This document shows, in pieces, positions 1-13,368 of a DNA stretch of 64,000 nucleotides (the stretch's first letter is position 1; the number at the start of each line of letters is the position of its first letter). The notes below the pieces were generated by a model that did not search any database, was not told where the DNA came from, and saw only the letters and a list, made by a program, of their open reading frames with translations. Source of the stretch: Sphingomonadaceae bacterium (GTDB lineage Bacteria; Pseudomonadota; Alphaproteobacteria; Sphingomonadales; Sphingomonadaceae); NCBI GenBank assembly GCA_947477745.1, contig CANJUF010000002.1, positions 1 through 64,000 on the forward strand, given 5' to 3'. The position numbers were made by a program, and so were the translations under genes.

Positions 1-74
1 ACTCCATGCGAAAGTGGGAAATACGGCTCGATCCTGCGCATTTGCGCATCTGTCAGCCAGATCAAGTCACACAT
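1..74 (-). CDS. IS5-family transposase, N-terminal 24 codons (partial)
   Basis: The fragment starts at ATG (72-74) and reads MCDLIWLTDAQMRRIEPYFP, then LSHG, before the window ends. This resembles the conserved opening of IS5/IS1031-group transposases ('LTDEQMARLEPFFP'), the DNA-binding region ahead of the DDE catalytic domain. The rest of the gene is outside the window, so whether it is intact cannot be judged. Confidence 0.7.
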   Translation of the reverse strand, partial: MCDLIWLTDAQMRRIEPYFPLSHG

Positions 75-147
75 GGCAACGCCTCCTCGCGCCGCCATTG
101 AATCAACTGTTCGCCTGTACCGCAAGCAATTTAATGGGTCCTGAGCC
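1..147 (-). mobile_element. End of an IS5-family insertion sequence, running off the window
   Basis: The first bases encode, on the minus strand, the N-terminus of an IS5/IS1031-like transposase. About 70 bp of non-coding terminal sequence separates that start from the neighbouring transporter gene. A likely terminal repeat reads GGCTCAGGACCC on the minus strand (135-146), with TAA next to it as a possible target site. Seen: the coding start and this motif. Inferred: the element boundary near 147, because the other end lies outside the window. Confidence 0.55.
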
Positions 148-173
148 TAATTGATCTGCGCTTTGGCTGCCCG

Positions 174-1613
174 TCAATGAACGATCGCTACCGTTCCGCC
201 ATGCGCTTGGGGTATTTCGCCGCGTTCGAGCAGGCGCAGCAGCGCCCCTCCCAGCAGGAACAGCGCAAGCGCGGCAACGGCGGGCAGCAGCGCCGTTAAA
301 AGGAAATACCGCGACGCGCCCAGCGGCTCGTAAAAGCGCCCGAGCCAGCCGAGCAAGAAAAAACCGAGCGCGCTCGATGCGCTCGACAAGGCGAACATCG
401 TACCGTTCACCGGGGCGGGTGCGTACCGTGCGATCAGCGCCTTGGACGGGGGATCGTAACATGCGTAAGACATTGCCAGCACGAAATAGAACCCGAGCCA
501 GGCGATGGCCGGCACCTTGGGCAAGGCCGCCAACAAGCCGATGATGACGAATGCGGCTGTAACTATCGAAAGGCCGATCGCCATCTTGTGCAAGTCGGCG
601 GGCTCACGCCCATGGCCCGAAAGACGCGCCCAAATCCGGTTTGCGAGCAGCACACCGAGAATTGTCAGCACGCCGTCGGCCGTCAGCACCCAGGTAACCG
701 GGATTTCGAACGCACCGAATTGCCGGTCAACACCAGTGTCCGCCCAGACCACCATGATGCCGTAGGCTTGCTGCGCGGCGGCATTGAACAGCAGCCTGGG
801 CGCGAATGTCAGCATCAGCGCTCCCACGGTGATCCACTGCGCCCGGGTGAGCGGGTCAGGCTTCGCGCCGCGCACTATGCGGTCTGGCGGCAAGTGGCGG
901 CGACCGGCAAGATAAGTCGCAAGGCCGATCAGCATCCCCACCCCCGCAGCGGTGAAGCCCCAGTGGAAGCCGACCTTTCCGCCCAAAGTGCCAACGATCA
1001 GCGGCGAGGCAAGCGCGCCCACATTCAGCGCCATCAAGTAGATTCCGAAGGCGCGCGTCCGACGTGTGTCGGTCGGGGTGTAGAGCCCGCCGATCTGCGC
1101 CGCCAGATTGGCAATGAAACAGCCGCCCCCAAGGATCAGCAGGAGCAGCGCGAGCAGGAACAGCCGCTCGCTCGCCATGGTGACGTGTCCGGCGGCCATC
1201 AACAAGGCCCCGATCGTCACCGTCCTGGCGCGGCCGAGCACCCGGTCGCCCAGCCACGCGCCGATCAGCGGGGTCAGCAGGATCAGCCCGGAATAGAGAC
1301 CGAAGGTCTGCGCCGCGAGCGCAAGGTTCGTCATCGGCCCGAACATTGTTTCCAGCACGGCGCGAAAGGCGCCGAGGCCAGCGACATGGCCGACCCGGCC
1401 GGGCAGCAGTAGTTGCTTGGTCATGTAGAGCATCAGCAGCGCCTGCATCCCGTAAAACGAGAAGCGCTCCCAAAGCTCGGTGCCCGCAAGATAACCGAGG
1501 CCGCGAGGATGGCCGAAAAAGGCGGTGTCGCCGTCCGGAGCCGGGCGCAGCACGCCTTGCGGATCGGCGATCGTTTCGCCGTGAAGGCCGGTCGAGACTT
1601 CGTTGGTGGTCAT
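174..1613 (-). CDS. POT/PTR-family proton-dependent oligopeptide transporter
   Basis: A 479-residue inner-membrane protein with about 12-14 hydrophobic segments. The N-terminal ELWERFSFYG matches the ExxERFxYYG signature of proton-coupled di/tripeptide transporters (MFS superfamily), which import peptides with protons. The next loop, LIGAWLGDRVLGRARTV, fits the usual MFS loop motif. I chose the ATG at 1613 because GGGAA lies about ten bases upstream; ATG 1640 or TTG 1643 would add up to ten unlikely residues. The gene ends only about 25 bp from the IS5 element. The exact substrate is not readable from sequence. Confidence 0.85.
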   Translation of the reverse strand: MTTNEVSTGLHGETIADPQGVLRPAPDGDTAFFGHPRGLGYLAGTELWERFSFYGMQALLMLYMTKQLLLPGRVGHVAGLGAFRAVLETMFGPMTNLALAAQTFGLYSGLILLTPLIGAWLGDRVLGRARTVTIGALLMAAGHVTMASERLFLLALLLLILGGGCFIANLAAQIGGLYTPTDTRRTRAFGIYLMALNVGALASPLIVGTLGGKVGFHWGFTAAGVGMLIGLATYLAGRRHLPPDRIVRGAKPDPLTRAQWITVGALMLTFAPRLLFNAAAQQAYGIMVVWADTGVDRQFGAFEIPVTWVLTADGVLTILGVLLANRIWARLSGHGREPADLHKMAIGLSIVTAAFVIIGLLAALPKVPAIAWLGFYFVLAMSYACYDPPSKALIARYAPAPVNGTMFALSSASSALGFFLLGWLGRFYEPLGASRYFLLTALLPAVAALALFLLGGALLRLLERGEIPQAHGGTVAIVH

Positions 1614-1691
1614 GTCCGGCATTCCCGCCGAGCAAGGCATCAAGGCGCCGGCCTGCGAAGGATTATCGCGAAAGCTTGGTCTCGCAAGCGA

Positions 1692-2318
1692 TTAGTTGGC
1701 CGCCGTATCTTGGGATTGATTGCGCCCGCGCCCGAACAGCGCCCTGATAAAGCGCCGCGCCATCAGCAGAAGCGCGATCACGATTGCCAGCATGACAAGC
1801 GCGACCAGGCCCGCGATCTCGGGATACTGGTAGGCAAGATAAAGCGCGCCGCCGGTCGCCACGTCCTCTACCGTAGAGACAGCTATATTGCTGAACGGCT
1901 CGGGACTGGCATTGACCACGGCGCGCGTTCCCGCCTTGCTGCCGTGCGATAGAAGGGTCGCCCCGCCGCCAAGGATAAAGGCGATCACCTGCGTCGTCGG
2001 ATCGGCGGGATCGACGATCGCGAGGGTCAGCAGGGCGCCGCCGACCGGACGGATGAAGGTATGGACCGCGTCCCAAGCCGAATCGATCCAGGCGACCTTG
2101 TCGGCGAAGAACTCGGCGAGTGTCGCCACAGCGGCGGCGCCCATGATCCACGGGTTGGCCAGGATTTGCAGGCTCTCGAGGTGATCGGGCAAGGGCAGCA
2201 CGCCGAAATGCATCGCGATCCCGGTCGCCAGGATGCACAAGTACAGCCGCCAGCCCGCCAGCAGGCTGAGGCTGCCGGCGAGTCCCAGCACTTCCATCGC
2301 GCCCATGTGCTCGGTCAT
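1692..2318 (-). CDS. DUF4126 family membrane protein
   Basis: A 208-residue hydrophobic protein with a near-N-terminal membrane segment (SLSLLAGWRLYLCILATGIA), several more segments, and a basic tail. The pattern of GWRLY, EFFADKVAWIDSAWD and GGGATLLSHGSKAGTRA matches the DUF4126 family of bacterial integral membrane proteins, whose function is unknown. ATG at 2318 is preceded by GGGAGAG. It lies between a peptide transporter and fatty-acid genes on the same strand and may be co-transcribed with them, but there is no functional link. Confidence 0.8.
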   Translation of the reverse strand: MTEHMGAMEVLGLAGSLSLLAGWRLYLCILATGIAMHFGVLPLPDHLESLQILANPWIMGAAAVATLAEFFADKVAWIDSAWDAVHTFIRPVGGALLTLAIVDPADPTTQVIAFILGGGATLLSHGSKAGTRAVVNASPEPFSNIAVSTVEDVATGGALYLAYQYPEIAGLVALVMLAIVIALLLMARRFIRALFGRGRNQSQDTAAN

Positions 2319-2387
2319 GCCTGCTCTCCCGTTGGGCTTCCCAAGATGCGCCTTGCCGCGCGCCTTCGCAAGCCCGGGCGAGCGGGG

Positions 2388-3563
2388 TCAGAAGATCTCG
2401 AACAGCCCCGCCGCGCCCATGCCGCCGCCCACGCACATCGTCACCACCGCATGCTTGACGCCGCGCCGCTTGCCCTCGAACAGCACGTGCATCGCCGCGC
2501 GCGCGCCGGTCATGCCATAAGGGTGGCCGATCGAGATCGCGCCGCCATCGACGTTGAGCAGCTCGTTGGGAATGCCAAGCTTATCGCGGCAATAGACCAC
2601 CTGCACTGCGAAAGCCTCGTTCAGCTCCCACAGGCCGATGTCGTCCATCTTCATGCCGAAGCGTTCGAGCAGGCGCGGAACCGCGTAGACCGGGCCGATG
2701 CCCATCTCGTCAGGATCGGTGCCCGCAACTGCCATGCCGACGAAGCGGCCAAGCGGCTCGAGCCCGCGCTGCGCGGCAGTCTTGGCTTCCATCATGACCA
2801 GCGCGGCCGATCCGTCAGAAAGCTGGCTCGCGTTGCCCGCGGTGACGATCCCGCCTTCGAGCACAGGCTTGAGGCCGGCGAGGCTTTCCAGCGTGGTGCC
2901 GGGGCGATTGCCCTCGTCCTTGGTCAGCGTGATTTCCTTCATCGAAATCGCGCCGCTCTCCTTGTCGGCAACGCCCATATTGCGGGTGACCGAAACAATC
3001 TCCTTATCGAAGCGCCCGGCCTCCTGCGCGGCGGCGGTGCGCGCCTGCGATTGCACGGCGTATTCGTCGCAGGTCTCGCGGCTGATCCCGTATCGCTGGC
3101 CGACCACCTCCGCGGTCTGCAGCATCGGCATGTAGGCTTGCGGCACCATCGCGATCAGTTCTTCGTCGTTGTCGATGAAGGCTTTCGGCCCCTGGATGGT
3201 CGAAATCGATTCCTGCCCGCCGGCGATCGCGATGTCCTGCCCGTCCATGACGATCTGCTTCGATACGGTCGCCACCGCCATCAGGCCCGAGGCGCACTGG
3301 CGGTTGACGGTCATCGCCGAGACCGAGAACGGCAGGCCCGCGCGCATCGATGCGCTACGAGCGATGCTGAAGGCCTGCGACCCCTGGCCCAGCGCCGCGC
3401 CCCAGACCACGTCTTCGACCTCGCCGCCTTCGAGGCCGGCGCGCTTGACGGCCTCGGCAATCGAAAGCGCGCCGAGCGTCGGCCCCTTGGTGGCATTGAA
3501 GGCGCCCCTGAAGGCCCGGCCGATGGGGGTGCGGGCGGCGGCGACGATAACGGCATCACGCAT
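2388..3563 (-). CDS. Acetyl-CoA C-acyltransferase (thiolase)
   Basis: A 391-residue thiolase, the normal length for a degradative or biosynthetic enzyme that cleaves 3-ketoacyl-CoA with CoA or condenses acyl-CoAs. The nucleophile is Cys90 in VNRQCASGL. The catalytic His lies in [16 protein letters not shown] and the second catalytic Cys in [11 protein letters not shown] near the C-terminus. It overlaps the 3' end of the MaoC gene by 8 bp, so the two are probably translationally coupled and act together in acyl-CoA metabolism. Chain-length preference cannot be read. Confidence 0.92.
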   Translation of the reverse strand: MRDAVIVAAARTPIGRAFRGAFNATKGPTLGALSIAEAVKRAGLEGGEVEDVVWGAALGQGSQAFSIARSASMRAGLPFSVSAMTVNRQCASGLMAVATVSKQIVMDGQDIAIAGGQESISTIQGPKAFIDNDEELIAMVPQAYMPMLQTAEVVGQRYGISRETCDEYAVQSQARTAAAQEAGRFDKEIVSVTRNMGVADKESGAISMKEITLTKDEGNRPGTTLESLAGLKPVLEGGIVTAGNASQLSDGSAALVMMEAKTAAQRGLEPLGRFVGMAVAGTDPDEMGIGPVYAVPRLLERFGMKMDDIGLWELNEAFAVQVVYCRDKLGIPNELLNVDGGAISIGHPYGMTGARAAMHVLFEGKRRGVKHAVVTMCVGGGMGAAGLFEIF

Positions 3564-4050
3564 GATCTTGTCCTGACTGTTCCTGCTCTTGGGGATGGTG
3601 CGGTTCGATTTCGACGAAGGTCAGCCATTCGGCAACGAGTGCGGGCTTGGCCTCACCCTCGATCTCGACACTGACTTCACTGGTAAGCTGGTAACGATTG
3701 GGCTGCTTTTCCACCATGTCGATCAGGGTGAAATGGCCGCGCACGCGCTTGCCCGATTTGACCGGAGCAAGGAAGCGTACCTTGTTGAAGCCGTAGTTGA
3801 GGCCATAGGAGCGCCGGTCGATCTTGGGATAGCCGCTCTTGTAAAACGGCGCGAGCAGCGAGAGCGAGAGAAAGCCGTGGGCGATGGTCCCGCCGAAGCC
3901 GAGATCGCGCCCTGCCACGGGATCGACATGGATCGGTTCGTGATCGATCGTGGTGTCGGCGAAAGCGTCGATGCGGTCCTGCCCGACCTCGACCCAGTCG
4001 GACGTGCCGATGCGGGTACCTACCCTTGCTTTGAGTTCATCAATATCCAC
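3556..4050 (-). CDS. MaoC-like (R)-specific enoyl-CoA hydratase/dehydratase
   Basis: A 164-residue hot-dog fold protein. The hydratase-2 motif is clear: [12 protein letters not shown] followed by [14 protein letters not shown], giving the Asp and His pair that hydrates the enoyl-CoA double bond. It is upstream of, and overlaps, the thiolase gene, which suggests a two-gene beta-oxidation or acyl-CoA module. The start used is GTG at 4050, reading [11 protein letters not shown], with only a distant purine stretch as ribosome site, so the exact start is moderately certain. Confidence 0.88.
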   Translation of the reverse strand: MDIDELKARVGTRIGTSDWVEVGQDRIDAFADTTIDHEPIHVDPVAGRDLGFGGTIAHGFLSLSLLAPFYKSGYPKIDRRSYGLNYGFNKVRFLAPVKSGKRVRGHFTLIDMVEKQPNRYQLTSEVSVEIEGEAKPALVAEWLTFVEIEPHHPQEQEQSGQDHA

Positions 4051-4109
4051 GGCGTGTCCGGCATCCTCTTGCCCGACGTCCTTGGCGCATCTGCATTACT
4101 TTTGGCAAG

Positions 4110-4940
4110 TCACTCTGCTGCGGCGAGCCTTGGTGCATGAGCCCAGCGCGGGCGGCGCGCGTTAAGCCAGGCCTGCGCCGGCTTCTCCACGCCGTGATAA
4201 AGCATCACTGAAGCCGCCGCGACCACCGCGAAATATCCGGCGAGGCCGGTCCAGCCGATCTGCAGGTCCGGGCCGACAAAGGCCATCTTGAAGACAATCC
4301 ACAGCAGGAAGTGCGCGAGGTAAGTCGAATAGCTAATTTCGCCGAGATAAACCGCGACGCGGGCTGAAAAGATACGCGAGACCGCGCCCTGGTCGAGCGA
4401 AAGGGCAAGGATTGCGGTGAAGAACACCGCCGGCACAAACATGGTTTCGGGCAGGCCGAAGCCGAGGCCAGCAGCGAAGATCGCAGCGCAGGCAAGCGCA
4501 GCCCATGCTGCGGCCCGCGGCTTGCCATGCCACTTGCGCCACAGCAGGCAAGCGACGATGCCGAGGCTGAATTCGGCAAGGCAGCGCCACAGGCCGAGGG
4601 TGACGATATGCTCGCCAAGCGATCCGGTCCCGGCCATGGCAAACATCACTGCGATGCCCGCGCACAAGACTGCGGCAATCGCCAGCAGCGCGGCCGCGCT
4701 TACGCGCTCCCACCGGGCGGCGGCGGCAATCACCGGGAACACCAGATAGGCGGCAAATTCGGTGCTGATCGACCATGCCGGATCGTTCCAGCGCAAATGA
4801 TCGGTAAAGCCCCAGTTCTGGATCAGCAAAACGTGCAGCGGCAATTCGGCCAGCGGATAGCGCGGGTTGGGATTGCCGATGGCGACGAGCGCAAGCGCAA
4901 GCGCGACAAACAGCGCCAGCACAAATGCATGCAACGGCCA
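4110..4940 (-). pseudogene. Acyltransferase 3 (OafA/YrhL-like), 5'-truncated remnant
   Basis: The reading frame encodes about 274 residues of membrane-bound O-acyltransferase: PAWSISTEFAAYLVFPVIAA, GEISYSTYLAHFLLW, and a C-terminal VEKPAQAW. Family members add acyl groups to surface sugars and are about 350-400 residues long. They begin with an R-DGLRG-type segment with an essential His, and neither is present here. Recognisable homology begins abruptly at WPLHAFVLALF (about 4940); upstream the open frame is compositionally unlike the family. The only start is TTG at 4934. It abuts another 5'-truncated frame on the opposite strand. Probably inactive. Confidence 0.72.
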
Positions 4941-5437
4941 TCCCCGCCGCGCTGCGCCCGATCGGCCTGGGTGAGGAAGACGATGGCGACCATCTTCCGG
5001 CCTTCGTGCCGCCCCGCCATTTTGGCCAGGGACAAGACCCGATCGTCTCGATGCCCGCTGCGGCTCATGAGTCGGCCGTTCCGGCCCATGTCGAGCCAGA
5101 AGCGCCGCAAGCCGCTGACCCGGTCGATCCCAACGAATCCAGCGATCTTGACGAGGGCTACAGCTCGCTGCTCAGCCTGTCGCGTCCTGGCGCCGGCCAG
5201 CAGCGCTTCGTGCGCATCGAAGAGCCCGAGAATCCCTCAGCCGAGATCGAACCGGTGGTCATTTTCCCCGGCAAGGAGCCGCATTCCGGTGAAGGGCCGT
5301 TTGCGCGCCCCTTTGCTGCGCCCGGCGTTCAGGCGGCCGAGCCGGCTGGCGAACGGGGTGCCCGCGATCCCCAGGAAACCGACCGGGCGCTGCGCACTGC
5401 GCTGGCAAATATCCAGCGGATGAGCGGCGCGGCCTGA
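4925..5437 (+). CDS. Hypothetical acidic/proline-rich protein, probable 5'-truncated remnant
   Basis: A frame of 170 codons with strongly G/C-biased third positions, as in neighbouring real genes. It is rich in Ala, Pro and Glu, has no membrane segment, and ends in a helical stretch ETDRALRTALANIQRMSGAA. I do not recognise a domain. The first 4-5 codons (from ATG 4925) are antisense to the acyltransferase remnant, so the genuine N-terminus is probably lost at a junction near 4938. It ends 186 bp before gltB on the same strand. Confidence 0.5.
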   Translation: MHATAIPAALRPIGLGEEDDGDHLPAFVPPRHFGQGQDPIVSMPAAAHESAVPAHVEPEAPQAADPVDPNESSDLDEGYSSLLSLSRPGAGQQRFVRIEEPENPSAEIEPVVIFPGKEPHSGEGPFARPFAAPGVQAAEPAGERGARDPQETDRALRTALANIQRMSGAA

Positions 5438-5453
5438 CGCATCAATCGGCGCA

Positions 5454-5502
5454 CCGGTTGCAAAAAGCGCCCGGCTGCGTGCCGCCTTCGCGGTTGCAAA
5501 AA
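5454..5502 (+). repeat. Direct repeat CGGTTGCAAAAA (two copies) upstream of gltB
   Basis: The 12-mer CGGTTGCAAAAA occurs at 5455-5466 and again at 5491-5502, a 36-bp period, in the 186-bp gap before gltB. Tandem identical motifs with a near-integral helical spacing could be a regulator site for glutamate synthase. No known consensus was recognised, so this is only a candidate operator. Confidence 0.4.
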
Positions 5503-5623
5503 TCCTAGCCTGTCGCCATTGGGAAGTTTCGGCTTCCCGCGCCGTTTTGCGGCGCGGCGATTCGCGCCGCCCGGCGCGATGGCCGATCGACCGGTGGTCG
5601 GTAACTGACAGGGTGGTTTATCA

Positions 5624-10261
<4,638 letters not shown>

Positions 10262-10281
10262 GACACAGGACAACACAGCGC

Positions 10282-11715
10282 ATGGGCAAGGAAACCGGCT
10301 TCCTCGAACTCGACCGCCATGATCGTTCCTACAGGGACCCGAAAGAGCGGCTGAAGCATTACAAGGAGTTCGTCATTCCGCTGAAGGAAGACGAACTGCG
10401 CGGCCAAGCTTCGCGCTGCATGAATTGCGGCGTGCCACACTGCCACACCGGCTGTCCGGTCAACAACCTGATCCCGGACTGGAACCACCTCGTTTACGAG
10501 GCGGACTGGAAGAATGCGCTAGACATGCTGCATTCGACCAACAATTTCCCCGAATTCACCGGCCGGATCTGCCCCGCTCCGTGCGAGGCGGCCTGCACGC
10601 TCAACATCATGGACCAGCCGGTGACGATCAAGTCTATCGAGTGTCAGATCATCGACAAGGGCTGGGAAAACGGGTGGGTGACGCCGCAGGTACCGGCGCA
10701 GCGGACCGGCAAGTCGGTCGCGGTGGTCGGTTCGGGTCCGGCGGGCATGGCCTGCGCCCAGCAGCTCGCCCGCGCCGGGCATACGGTGGTGCTGTTCGAG
10801 AAGAACGACCGCATCGGCGGCCTGCTGCGCTACGGCATTCCCGACTTCAAGATGGAAAAGCGCCATCTCGACCGGCGCATGAAGCAGATGGAAGCCGAAG
10901 GCGTGGAGTTCCGCCCTTCGACCGAAGTCGGCGTCACCGTGTCGATCGCATCCTTGAAGGACAACTTCGACGCGGTGGTCCTGTCTGGCGGCGCAGAGGA
11001 AGCGCGCAAGCTCGATATTCCGGGCGCGGAACTTCCCGGCGTCGAGCTGGCGATGGATTTCCTGCGCCAGCAGAACAAGCGCAATGCCGGCGACGAGGAG
11101 ATGCGCGCCGCGCCCGACGGGACGATTTCGGCCCGGGGCAAGAACGTCATCGTCATTGGCGGCGGCGACACCGGATCGGACTGCGTCGGCACGTCGAACC
11201 GCCAGGGCGCGCGTTCGGTCACGCAGATCGAGATCATGCCCAAGCCGCCGGTCATGGAAGACAAGGCGATGACCTGGCCGCTATGGCCGCTAAAGCTGCG
11301 CACCTCCTCCAGTCATGAGGAAGGCGCCGAGCGCGACTGGGCGATCCTGACCAAGCGCGTCGTCGGCGAAAATTCGGTGCAGGGCCTCGCCTGCGTCCGG
11401 GTCGAATGGAACGGCGGCAAGATGGAAGAGATCGCGGGCAGCGAATTTACCCTCGATGCCGATCTGATCCTGCTCGCGATGGGCTTTGTCGGACCGCGCA
11501 AGCCCGGCATGCTCGACCAGTCGGGCGTCGAGCTTGACGCGCGTGGCAACGTCAAGGCCGATACGAACAAGTACCAGACCAGCGATGAAAAGATCTGGTC
11601 GTGCGGCGATATGCGGCGCGGCCAGAGCCTTGTGGTCTGGGCGATTCGCGAGGGCCGCCAGTGCGCCCGCTCGGTCGACGAAGCGCTGATGGGGGTCAGC
11701 GACCTGCCGCGTTGA
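10282..11715 (+). CDS. gltD: Glutamate synthase small chain, NAD(P)H-oxidising subunit
   Basis: A 477-residue protein that passes electrons from NAD(P)H via FAD and Fe-S centres to GltB. N-terminal cysteines for two 4Fe-4S clusters are in [17 protein letters not shown] and [12 protein letters not shown]. The FAD dinucleotide fold is [18 protein letters not shown] and the NADPH fold [14 protein letters not shown]. It is full-length and encoded 20 bp after gltB. Confidence 0.97.
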   Translation: MGKETGFLELDRHDRSYRDPKERLKHYKEFVIPLKEDELRGQASRCMNCGVPHCHTGCPVNNLIPDWNHLVYEADWKNALDMLHSTNNFPEFTGRICPAPCEAACTLNIMDQPVTIKSIECQIIDKGWENGWVTPQVPAQRTGKSVAVVGSGPAGMACAQQLARAGHTVVLFEKNDRIGGLLRYGIPDFKMEKRHLDRRMKQMEAEGVEFRPSTEVGVTVSIASLKDNFDAVVLSGGAEEARKLDIPGAELPGVELAMDFLRQQNKRNAGDEEMRAAPDGTISARGKNVIVIGGGDTGSDCVGTSNRQGARSVTQIEIMPKPPVMEDKAMTWPLWPLKLRTSSSHEEGAERDWAILTKRVVGENSVQGLACVRVEWNGGKMEEIAGSEFTLDADLILLAMGFVGPRKPGMLDQSGVELDARGNVKADTNKYQTSDEKIWSCGDMRRGQSLVVWAIREGRQCARSVDEALMGVSDLPR

Positions 11716-11746
11716 GCAGGTCGGGCAATAGAGGGGGGATGCGGAA

Positions 11747-12126
11747 ATGAGAACTTTGGCTGGCTTGGCGCTGGGCGCCGCACTTCTGGCGGCTCCGTTG
11801 ACCGCTGACGCGCAAGAGGTCGGTGACTGGGTGCTGGCGCCTTGGCAGGACAGCGGCAGACCTTTCCCGGCGTGGTCGCCGCGCGGTCTGGCAATGCAGT
11901 CACCGTGCGCTTCGACGACGGCACCACCGAAACACGGCTCGCCAGCGATGTGCGTCCGTTCGACTGGACCACCGGCTCGCCAGTCGAATGCCAGTGGACC
12001 GATGGCAACTGGTATCCTGCGCACATCGTACTGATGGGCAACGACGGGCTGACCATGCTGGTGCGCTACGACGAGGACGGTGTCGAGCAGCGCACCAAGA
12101 CCGGGCGCTGCCGATCGCCCAACTGA
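11747..12126 (+). pseudogene. Small exported protein with Tudor-like domain, interrupted by a frameshift
   Basis: The frame from ATG 11747 gives a clear signal peptide (MRTLAGLALGAALLAAPLTA then DAQEVGDWVLAPW), then turns into a proline/serine-rich sequence with no domain character. From about 11855 the neighbouring frame takes over: TFPGVVAARSGNAVTVRFDD, then SPVECQWTDGNWYPAHIV, a Tudor/agenet-like beta-barrel pattern, ending at 12126. Joining them needs a loss of one base (or gain of two) near 11850-11872. A ribosome site (GGGGGGATG) precedes 11747. Either a true pseudogene or a sequencing error. Function unknown. Confidence 0.65.
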
Positions 12127-12264
12127 TCGAATTGCACCTGCGCGGCCGGAGCGTTCGCCGGTCGGGAACGGTTCAGGTAGCTGCCTCTAGAGCGCGCACG
12201 CGATGAGCGACATTGCCCTCGAACTTCCCGGCTTCACGGCCCGCGTGAAAGACCGCCTGTCGGC

Positions 12265-13350
12265 ATGGCTGGCCGGCCCGAAGACATTGAAAAGCACGGG
12301 AATCTGTCGAAGACCACGTTGCCGCCCGACGATGCGCGCAAACGCAATTCGCACGTCGCGTTCGAGCCGCGCATGGGGGCGATCGCCCGTCCCTTCACCT
12401 TTATCGGTTCCGATCTCGATCGCTCGCGCGCCGTGGAATGTCTTGCTACGGCAGTACTTTACGAGGCCGGAGACGACACGGCGGGCCAGTCCGCAGTGGC
12501 CCAGGTCGTGCTCAACCGGGTGCGTCATCCCGCTTTTCCCGGCACCGTCTGCGGAGTGGTTTATCAAGGCTCGCAGCGCAAGACCGGCTGTCAGTTCTCG
12601 TTTACCTGCGACGGCTCTATGGCACGCCGATCAATGAACCCAGCCGCTTGGCAGCGCGCCCGTGCGGTCGCCGCTAACGCATTGTCCGGACAGGTCAATT
12701 CCGTGGTCGGACTGGCAACTCATTACCACACCGACTGGGTCTATCCCTACTGGAGTCCGAGCCTGCGCAAGCTGGCGCAGGTCGGCACGCACCTGTTCTT
12801 CGGCTGGCCGGGATCGTGGGGCGGGCCGGGCGCTTTTGGCAAGCGTTATCAAGGACATGAGACAGGCGCGCCGAGCATCGCGGCGCTGACTGCACTCGAA
12901 ACCGAAAGCGAGGACGGCATTGGTCCCGCAACTGGTGAAACGCTGATCCTAGGCCTTCCCCAAGCGCCCGCGAAATTGCCTGCGAGCATGGGCAAGGTCC
13001 CGCTTTACGGTAGCAAACTGCGGCTCGTGGGCAGCGACGGCCGCTCTTTCGGCCTGCTCGCTGCGCCGGGCGCCAGCGCCTCCCAGATCGTCAATGCCGC
13101 GCTCGCGCTGTGCGGCCAGCCGGGCCCTTGCCGGGTCAACGCCTGGGAAAACGAAGACGACATTCCCGGCTCATACCCGCTGCCCGCGCTGACCCGTTCG
13201 ACCATGGTGTTCGAATATGTGCGCAGCGGTTCGGGAAGCGGCGCAACCACCAAGTTCGATTGCAAGCGCTTCTCCAACAAGGACCCCAAGGCCTGCCTCG
13301 AATCGTCAGGCGACATGCCGGAAGTCCTTGCCGGCGTTAGATTTAAATGA
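12265..13350 (+). CDS. SleB-family cell wall hydrolase
   Basis: The product carries the Hydrolase_2 (SleB) domain at about residues 55-160: AVLYEAGDDTAGQSAVAQVV with the likely catalytic Glu, VVLNRVRHPAFPGTVCGVV, and THYHTDWVYPYW. Such enzymes cleave peptidoglycan. The C-terminal part is of unknown function. The listed start is ATG 12265, but a more natural N-terminus begins at ATG 12203 (MSDIALELPGFTARVKDRLS, then AWLAG) and would join RPEDIEKHGN if one base were restored near 12273. So the true gene is probably 12203-13350 with a frameshift. No signal peptide is evident. Confidence 0.8.
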   Translation: MAGRPEDIEKHGNLSKTTLPPDDARKRNSHVAFEPRMGAIARPFTFIGSDLDRSRAVECLATAVLYEAGDDTAGQSAVAQVVLNRVRHPAFPGTVCGVVYQGSQRKTGCQFSFTCDGSMARRSMNPAAWQRARAVAANALSGQVNSVVGLATHYHTDWVYPYWSPSLRKLAQVGTHLFFGWPGSWGGPGAFGKRYQGHETGAPSIAALTALETESEDGIGPATGETLILGLPQAPAKLPASMGKVPLYGSKLRLVGSDGRSFGLLAAPGASASQIVNAALALCGQPGPCRVNAWENEDDIPGSYPLPALTRSTMVFEYVRSGSGSGATTKFDCKRFSNKDPKACLESSGDMPEVLAGVRFK

Positions 13351-13368
13351 CTGCGCCGCTCGCCTCGC

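Noticed and set aside
588-1412. Long open frame antisense to the POT transporter
   Set aside because: It is compositionally a high-GC shadow frame with no recognisable protein and lies fully opposite a clear membrane transporter.
2061-3674. Long plus-strand open frame across the thiolase region
   Set aside because: Histidine- and arginine-rich, typical antisense of GC-rich genes. The thiolase, MaoC and DUF4126 frames have full motifs on the other strand.
5454-5623. Riboswitch in the gltB leader
   Set aside because: No known fold or conserved helices were recognisable; only direct repeats are seen.
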